Shown piece by piece: positions 58,867 to 64,000 of a stretch of DNA of 64,000 nt. Source of the DNA: WS-9 sp036274595. Its GTDB lineage: Bacteria; Eisenbacteria; RBG-16-71-46; SZUA-252. Position numbers and translations under genes: made by a program. The stretch is from assembly GCA_036274595.1 (NCBI GenBank), contig DASUFL010000016.1:1-64000 (forward strand), written 5' to 3'. Position 1 is the first letter of the stretch, and every line of letters starts with the position of its first letter. The notes below the pieces were generated by a model, which ran no database searches, had not been told where the DNA came from, and saw nothing but the letters and a program-made list of their open reading frames with translations.

Positions 58867-59655
58867 TCAGTAGCGGGTCAGAATAGCGGTGGCCTTCACA
58901 GTCCAATCACCCAAGCGGTTCTGCCCCCAGGGTATCTCCGGCTTGACCCACACGCCAAACCGCGGGGACATCATCTTGCCTATCTGAAAGCCCGACTTGA
59001 AGCTCGTCATGTTGTCACGCTTCCAGTCGGTTTTCGATTCGCTATCCACGACGACCCACCATGACCGCGAGATCCGGCGGAGAATGGTTGGAGTCACCAA
59101 GAAGTAGTTGAGGTCCGGTCGGTCGTCCTCGCCGGCGACGGAGAAGAAATTCTGAAACTTGATGAAGCCAAAGCCCTTGAGCCTGCCAAAAAATACGATA
59201 GGAGCCACGACCGGAGCGAGCTGCCACTTGTCGCTACCGACCGAATGGGTCGCCGTAGGGAATACCACGCCCGAACCCCACGCGATCGTGTAGGACTTAT
59301 GGAACTTGGGTATCACGATGGCCTGCGTGTAGAGGTCGCCCAAGCCCGATCGCGTGTCATGGCCGTCGTGAACGGTCACCGCGGGAAGATCCGCTCGGAG
59401 GAGAAAGCCTCGTGATCTACCGAATAGCCCGACCCTGTTCAAGACGAGGCGATCGGCGCGAAGGATCACGACGTTCTGCCAGGGCTCGTTGCGCAAATTG
59501 TAGTACTCGTTGCGCAGCGTGAAGAAGACGGGTTTGGTCGGATCGGTGTCGTTACGGATCTCCTCGGGGGCGGGCGCGTCTTGCGGCCGGGACGGCGTAG
59601 CGTGAAAGAGCCCGAGGAAGGCAAGGACTGCCGCCGCTCTACTTGGCCACGTCAT
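58867..59655 (-). CDS. Outer-membrane protein of the neuromedin-U/transporter type
   Basis: A 262-residue protein. ATG 59655 begins a signal peptide (AAAVLAFLGLFHATPSRP). The line VVFPTATHSVGSDKWQLAPVV and FQNFFSVAGEDDRPDLNYFLVTP are typical of a family of barrel proteins often labelled 'neuromedin U' or 'transporter'. The protein ends in a terminal aromatic strand (TAILTRY). Function unknown. The open frame extends to 59784, but the added part is not signal-like. Confidence 0.8.
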   Translation of the reverse strand: MTWPSRAAAVLAFLGLFHATPSRPQDAPAPEEIRNDTDPTKPVFFTLRNEYYNLRNEPWQNVVILRADRLVLNRVGLFGRSRGFLLRADLPAVTVHDGHDTRSGLGDLYTQAIVIPKFHKSYTIAWGSGVVFPTATHSVGSDKWQLAPVVAPIVFFGRLKGFGFIKFQNFFSVAGEDDRPDLNYFLVTPTILRRISRSWWVVVDSESKTDWKRDNMTSFKSGFQIGKMMSPRFGVWVKPEIPWGQNRLGDWTVKATAILTRY

Positions 59656-59885
59656 TCGCGTGAACTTGCCCTCACGGAGTCGAAACCCGAAGGCCAATCG
59701 GCCTGGGAAAGCGCCAGATCCTCGAATTCGCGTAGAGCTACTCCCGGCCCGAGTGGATACCGTAAGGCACGAGCTATGCTGCACTCAAGTGTTCGAGCGA
59801 GGCCGCCGTCTCAGGAGCTCCCCGTCGAGCTTGCATGTCAGTGCTGTGCACGTGCTTTGTGGTACCAGGGCTTGGAGGCCATTCG

Positions 59886-60785
59886 ATGGCAATCATGAAG
59901 GAAAAGGGCACGGAGACCGCCAAAGAGGCGAGGAAATTGAAAGCACGTGCCCGTTCGGGCGCCCGAACGCTGGTCGCGAAGGGCCCACAGGACAAAACTG
60001 TTCGAGCGAAGAAGCTCAAACCCAGATTCTACGAACGAGAGCTGGCCCGTCTTCAGGTCGAGCTCGTGAAGCTACAGGAATACATCAGGGTCAAAGGATT
60101 GAAGGTGGCCATCGTATTCGAAGGCCGCGACGCCGCCGGCAAGGGGGGCGTCATCAAGCGAATCACCCAGCGAATGAATCCCCGCACGTGCAGGACCGTC
60201 GCGCTCGGCACGCCGACGGAGCGGGAAAAGACGCAGTGGTATTTCCAACGCTATGTGGCTGAGCTGCCGGCTGCCGGGGAGATCGTGCTGTTCGACCGAA
60301 GCTGGTACAACCGTGCCGGTGTCGAGCGCGTCATGGGATTCTGCACCGAGCAGGAGTACACCGAGTTCCTGCGATCCTGCCCCGAGTTCGAGAGCATGCT
60401 CATTCGTTCCGATATCGTGCTCATCAAGTATTGGTTCTCGGTCAGCGACGACGAGCAGGAGGCTCGGTTCCAGAAGCGGATCAACGATCCGACCAAGCGA
60501 TGGAAGCTGAGCCCGATGGACCTGCAATCCCGCCGGCGATGGGTCGACTACTCCCGAGCCAAGGATGCCATGCTGGCCGCCAGTGACACCGAGGCGGCGC
60601 CGTGGTGGGTGGTGCCGGCCGACAACAAGCGGCGCGCCCGCCTCAACTGCATCGCGCACATCTTGGGCCGATTCCCCTACAAGGACTACACCCCCAAGAA
60701 ACTCGAGCTGCCGCCCCGTCAGGTGGATCCCACGTACGTCCGGCCGCATGTCTCGACCCAGAACTTCATACCCGAAGCGTACTGA
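59886..60785 (+). CDS. ppk2: Polyphosphate kinase 2 (PPK2 family)
   Basis: A 299-residue protein. ATG 59886 has GGAGG 8 nt upstream. Walker A is EGRDAAGKGG (80-88), Walker B is VLFDRSWYNRAGVE, and the lid has DPTKRWKLSPMDLQSR; these are the class I PPK2 marks. It uses polyphosphate to phosphorylate ADP or GDP (or other nucleotides) in the cytoplasm, saving energy in starvation. The basic N-terminal extension is an addition to the core domain. Confidence 0.95.
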   Translation: MAIMKEKGTETAKEARKLKARARSGARTLVAKGPQDKTVRAKKLKPRFYERELARLQVELVKLQEYIRVKGLKVAIVFEGRDAAGKGGVIKRITQRMNPRTCRTVALGTPTEREKTQWYFQRYVAELPAAGEIVLFDRSWYNRAGVERVMGFCTEQEYTEFLRSCPEFESMLIRSDIVLIKYWFSVSDDEQEARFQKRINDPTKRWKLSPMDLQSRRRWVDYSRAKDAMLAASDTEAAPWWVVPADNKRRARLNCIAHILGRFPYKDYTPKKLELPPRQVDPTYVRPHVSTQNFIPEAY

Positions 60786-60943
60786 CCTGCCAGGGAATCG
60801 TCCCTAGCGAGCTCGGGACCCCCTCCCGTTTCGCGATCTTGAAGTAGAGCACCTGCTGGTCCACAATCCGGCTCTCTCCTACCTGGCTTGTCGTTCCACC
60901 CATACCAGATGCAGCTTTCGCCACCCCAGGTGAGGCCCAGGGA

Positions 60944-63295
60944 ATGATCGGACAGATCCTCTCCCACTACCGCATTCTGGAGGTCCTGGGCTCCGGCGGG
61001 ATGGGCGTCGTGTACCGCGCCCATGATGAGCGCCTCGATCGGGATGTCGCCTTGAAGGTCCTCTCCCAGGCTTCCGTGGGTGACGGCACTGCCCGCAAGC
61101 GCCTCCGCAGGGAGGCGCTGCTTCTCTCGAAGCTGAGCCATCCCCATATCTGCACCATCTTCGACTTCGATTCGCAGGACGGTGTGGATTTTCTGGTCAT
61201 GGAGCTCGTCTCCGGAGAATCCCTGGCCGCCCGGCTCCGACGAGGCGCATTGAGTGAATCGGAGGTCCTCCCGATTGGAATTCAAATCGCCGAGGCGCTC
61301 GACGAAGCGCACCGGCAGAGCGTCGTGCATCGAGACCTGAAGCCGGGAAACGTGATGATCATGACCCGCGGGACGGTCAAGGTGCTCGACTTCGGAATCG
61401 CCCGGAGCGTGGAGCAGGAGTCCATGACGGTGGACAACCTGACCGGGACAGGAATGATCGCGGGCACCCTCCCCTACATGGCCCCGGAGCTATTCCGGGG
61501 CTCGGATGCCGATGCGCGCACCGACATCTACGCCTGGGGCGCCGTGGCCTACGAGCTGGCGACAGGAGTGCGCCCCTTCGCGCAAAACACGCCGGCATCG
61601 CTGGTCCAGGCGATCCTGAACGATCCTCCGACGCCCCCGACCATGCTGGTTCCGGAGCTCTCCCCCGGCTTCGAAGAGGTGATCCTCAAGGCTTTGCAGA
61701 AGGATCGTGAGGCGCGCCATGCCTCCGCAGGCGAGGTGGTGGCGGCCCTTACAGGCATGGGAAACGCGCGGAGTGCGGCGGCGCCGCGACGTGCGGCTCG
61801 CGCCCGTTGGCCGCTCGCTGCCTCGATGGTCGGAGCCTTCCTTCTGGCGATAGTTCTCTTCCTATCGGCGCGTTCCTGGAAGATGCCGTTCGGAGCACCG
61901 CCTGGGATCCAGTCGCTGGCCGTCCTTCCTCTCGCCAACCTTTCGGGAGACCCCTCCCAGGACTACTTCGCGGATGGGATGACGGATGCCCTGATCACAC
62001 GGCTGGCGCAGATTCACGACCTGCGCGTCATCTCGAGAACCTCGGTGGACCGGTATCGCAAGACCATGAAATCCGTCCCGGAAATCGGACGGGAGCTGCA
62101 CGTCCAAGCCGTCGTCGAGGGCTCGGTCCTGAGATCCGGCGATCGCGTGAGGATCACGGCACAGCTGGTCGACGCTTCCAAGGACCAGCACCTTTGGGCG
62201 AACGACTACGAGCGCGACCTGAGCGATGTGATCGCCCTGCAGAGCGATCTCGTGGGCGCGATCGCGAGCCAGATCCAGGCTCGCCTGACCCCGGGGGAGC
62301 GCGCAGGGCTCGCGCATATCGATGTCGTGAAGTCGGACGCGTATGACGACTACCTCAAGGGGCGCTACCACTCGAACCGGCGGACGAAGGAGGACCTCGA
62401 GGCCGCGAGGGCTCTCTTCCAGCGCGCCATCGAGAGCGACCCAGGCTTCGCCCTGGCCCACGCCGGGCTGGCGGACACGTACATCCTGCTCCATCTCTAT
62501 GCGGGCATGTCCTCGACCGAGGCGTTTCCGCTCGCGATGGGAGCCGCGCGGAAGGCGCTGGACCTGAACGAGGACCTCGCCGAAGCCTATCCCGCGATCG
62601 CGCTGGTGAAGATCTACTCGAAGTGGGACTGGGACGGGGCGGAGTCCGACTTCAAACGGGGCATCCGCCTCAAGCCGAGCTACGCGACCGCGTACCACTG
62701 GTATTCGATCCTGCTTCGGGATCGCGGCCGCTTCGATGAATCCATCGCGGCCGCCCGGCACGCGCTCGAGCTGGATCCCCTCTCGTTGATCGTCAACGCC
62801 AACCTCGGCGATGCCTATTTCTTCGCGCGCCGATACGACGATGCCATCCGTCAGCATCGCGCCGGACGCGATCTGGACCCAGGCTTCCCTCCGACACATC
62901 TCTATCTGGGAATGGCGTTCGCCCAGAAGGGGCAGATCGACTCAGCGCTCACCGAATGCCGCACCGCGAGAGCTCTGGCTGGTCACGGGGACTTCGGCCT
63001 TGGGGGGCTTGGGTACGTTCTGGCGCGGGCAGGGAGGAACGCGGAAGCCACGGATGTGCTCCGCAAGCTCGAGGACGACGCGCGTGGAGGCGCCGCGGTG
63101 TCGTTCGACATAGGTCTCGTCCAGGTCGGGCTCGGGAACAGGGCTCAAGCGATCGAATGGCTGGGGCGAGCCTGTCAGGACCAGCCGTCGGGGATCAAGG
63201 ATCTGGGAGTCGATCCGAGGCTCGATCCCCTCCGGAAAGAGGCGGGGTTCCGGGAGTTGTTACGCCGCACTCGACTCGATCAGAACCGGATGTAG
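60944..63295 (+). CDS. Ser/Thr protein kinase with transmembrane helix, FlgO/TolB-N-like domain and TPRs
   Basis: A 783-residue membrane kinase. The kinase domain (about 8-275) has GSGGMGVVYRAHDE, catalytic H129-x-D131 (HRDLKPGN) and D149 of DFGIAR. A transmembrane helix (LAASMVGAFLLAIVLFLSA) lies near 295. It is followed by the AVLPLANLSGDPSQDYFADGMTDAL domain (about 330-455) and several TPR units to the end. It is a paralogue of the kinase at 25413-27692. It converges on the next gene and overlaps its end by 16 nt. Confidence 0.94.
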   Translation: MIGQILSHYRILEVLGSGGMGVVYRAHDERLDRDVALKVLSQASVGDGTARKRLRREALLLSKLSHPHICTIFDFDSQDGVDFLVMELVSGESLAARLRRGALSESEVLPIGIQIAEALDEAHRQSVVHRDLKPGNVMIMTRGTVKVLDFGIARSVEQESMTVDNLTGTGMIAGTLPYMAPELFRGSDADARTDIYAWGAVAYELATGVRPFAQNTPASLVQAILNDPPTPPTMLVPELSPGFEEVILKALQKDREARHASAGEVVAALTGMGNARSAAAPRRAARARWPLAASMVGAFLLAIVLFLSARSWKMPFGAPPGIQSLAVLPLANLSGDPSQDYFADGMTDALITRLAQIHDLRVISRTSVDRYRKTMKSVPEIGRELHVQAVVEGSVLRSGDRVRITAQLVDASKDQHLWANDYERDLSDVIALQSDLVGAIASQIQARLTPGERAGLAHIDVVKSDAYDDYLKGRYHSNRRTKEDLEAARALFQRAIESDPGFALAHAGLADTYILLHLYAGMSSTEAFPLAMGAARKALDLNEDLAEAYPAIALVKIYSKWDWDGAESDFKRGIRLKPSYATAYHWYSILLRDRGRFDESIAAARHALELDPLSLIVNANLGDAYFFARRYDDAIRQHRAGRDLDPGFPPTHLYLGMAFAQKGQIDSALTECRTARALAGHGDFGLGGLGYVLARAGRNAEATDVLRKLEDDARGGAAVSFDIGLVQVGLGNRAQAIEWLGRACQDQPSGIKDLGVDPRLDPLRKEAGFRELLRRTRLDQNRM

Positions 63296-64000
63296 TGACC
63301 CGCCCAGAGCCCAAAGAAACGGAGCCGGCCGTCGTCCAGACCAGCCTGCGATCCAGGACCCGCGGCATCGATGAAGCGAAGCGCGAGGTCGAAAGCCACT
63401 TTCGGCCTGAGGTAGTATTCGACCCCCACGCTGGCTGTGCCGGCCCACCCCCATCCCGACGTGATGATCTTGGCCTCGGAGTTCGGTATCCGCTGGCGTG
63501 ATTCCCACCCACTCGCCCCACCGCCGACCGTGGCGTAGGGACGGAGCGTTCCTTCGGGCCCCCGCAGGACGACACTGGCGGTGAACGGGTACGAGTAGAT
63601 CGATCCCGCATCCTGCTGCACCGTGTTGAACTTCTGGTATCCCCCCTCCAGCTCGATGGCTCCGAAGCGTGCCTTGAGCCAGAAGTTACGCCAGAGCAGG
63701 AAGCCCACCGAGTTTCGATAGAGATCCCCAAAATCTCCCTGTGGGAAGCCGACGCTCATCCCCAGCAAGGCGGACCCGACTCCCCGCTCATTCCATCCAC
63801 TTCGCGGTGCGAAACCGAGGCGCTCCAGCTCCTTGCGATCCAGAGCGCCGCGGGTTTCGTGGACGAAGCGGGGGTGGCGGAAGATGTAGAGGTAGTACCA
63901 GGGCTGGAGCAAATCCTCCGCATACGAGCGCGCCGTTGGAATCCGTCTCAATCGATACCCGGGATAGGCGAGGCCCGGGGCGGTACGGTTCCACCCCGCG
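63280..64000 (-). CDS. Outer-membrane protein, 5' end beyond the window
   Basis: The stop is at 63280-63282, and the frame runs to the window edge without a start, so it is partial. Before the first in-window TTG (63951) the frame is still coding-like (NRTAPGLAYPGYRLRRIPT). The C-terminal part has amphipathic strands and a terminal aromatic strand (LWAGHYIRF), typical of barrel proteins. The function is unknown. The stop overlaps the end of the plus-strand kinase. Confidence 0.75.
   Translation of the reverse strand, partial: AGWNRTAPGLAYPGYRLRRIPTARSYAEDLLQPWYYLYIFRHPRFVHETRGALDRKELERLGFAPRSGWNERGVGSALLGMSVGFPQGDFGDLYRNSVGFLLWRNFWLKARFGAIELEGGYQKFNTVQQDAGSIYSYPFTASVVLRGPEGTLRPYATVGGGASGWESRQRIPNSEAKIITSGWGWAGTASVGVEYYLRPKVAFDLALRFIDAAGPGSQAGLDDGRLRFFGLWAGHYIRF

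Noticed and set aside
58795..59064. 89-codon plus-strand frame behind a very strong ribosome site
   Set aside because: The product looks unlike a protein and is antisense to the barrel gene. I kept only the ribosome site as a curiosity.
1..64000. tRNA, rRNA, CRISPR or insertion sequence
   Set aside because: I looked for T-loop sequences, spaced repeats and transposase motifs and found none. Some short RNA genes could have escaped reading by eye.

Overview
The window is about 64 kb of GC-rich chromosomal DNA with roughly 50 genes, packed in short operons on both strands. I see no rRNA, tRNA, CRISPR array or insertion sequence. Several features point to a Gram-negative bacterium of the FCB side of the tree, probably Candidatus Eisenbacteria or a relative. 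Five large secreted proteins end in a FlgD-type immunoglobulin-like tail. There are several outer-membrane beta-barrels, three large Ser/Thr protein kinases with TPR tails, and a 2-oxoacid:ferredoxin oxidoreductase. The taxonomy is inference; no marker gene is present.

Layout. 0-10 kb: a cut-off gene, a Gly/Tyr-rich secreted protein, two giant Ig-repeat surface proteins and, between them, a secreted histidine-phosphatase-like protein whose second catalytic His looks lost. 10-16 kb: a thiolase and a dehydrogenase/hydratase fusion (a beta-oxidation pair), another tailed secreted protein, and ArgR with what looks like its own double ARG box. 16-22 kb: nitroreductase, STAS protein, a translationally coupled pair (LPG-synthase-like membrane protein and an NTF2-like lipoprotein), and an OPT transporter. 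22-25 kb: a secreted lysyl-oxidase-domain protein that keeps the copper His cluster and both cofactor-forming residues. 25-37 kb: a PaaI-like remnant, two Ser/Thr kinases, DNA polymerase IV, a PAP2 phosphatase, an LEA-like helical protein, a GT-C-like membrane protein and a cysteine phosphatase. 37-44 kb: envelope and stress proteins, a haloperoxidase-like hydrolase, a cold-shock protein with a possible attenuator leader, a fatty-acid hydroxylase family protein and a 7-bladed-propeller secreted protein. 44-50 kb: a three-gene operon for a CoA-dependent 2-oxoacid:ferredoxin oxidoreductase with an attached FAD/Fe-S electron-transfer subunit. 50-60 kb: small enzymes, a DMT transporter, an acyltransferase, hydrolases, and an overlapping three-gene operon of a receiver domain, a double-domain KaiC ATPase and a histidine kinase. 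60-64 kb: PPK2, a third Ser/Thr kinase and a cut-off outer-membrane protein.

The most interesting points are: (1) the receiver-KaiC-histidine kinase operon, where the receiver has Glu in place of the phospho-acceptor Asp and KaiC keeps only one of the two clock phosphosites; (2) the bacterial lysyl oxidase with intact LTQ and copper residues; (3) a set of genes whose start codon lies 6-8 nt after a -10 hexamer, suggesting leaderless mRNAs are common here; (4) an ArgR operator pair at exactly 21-bp spacing. All functions are read from sequence motifs and remembered families; no searches were run.
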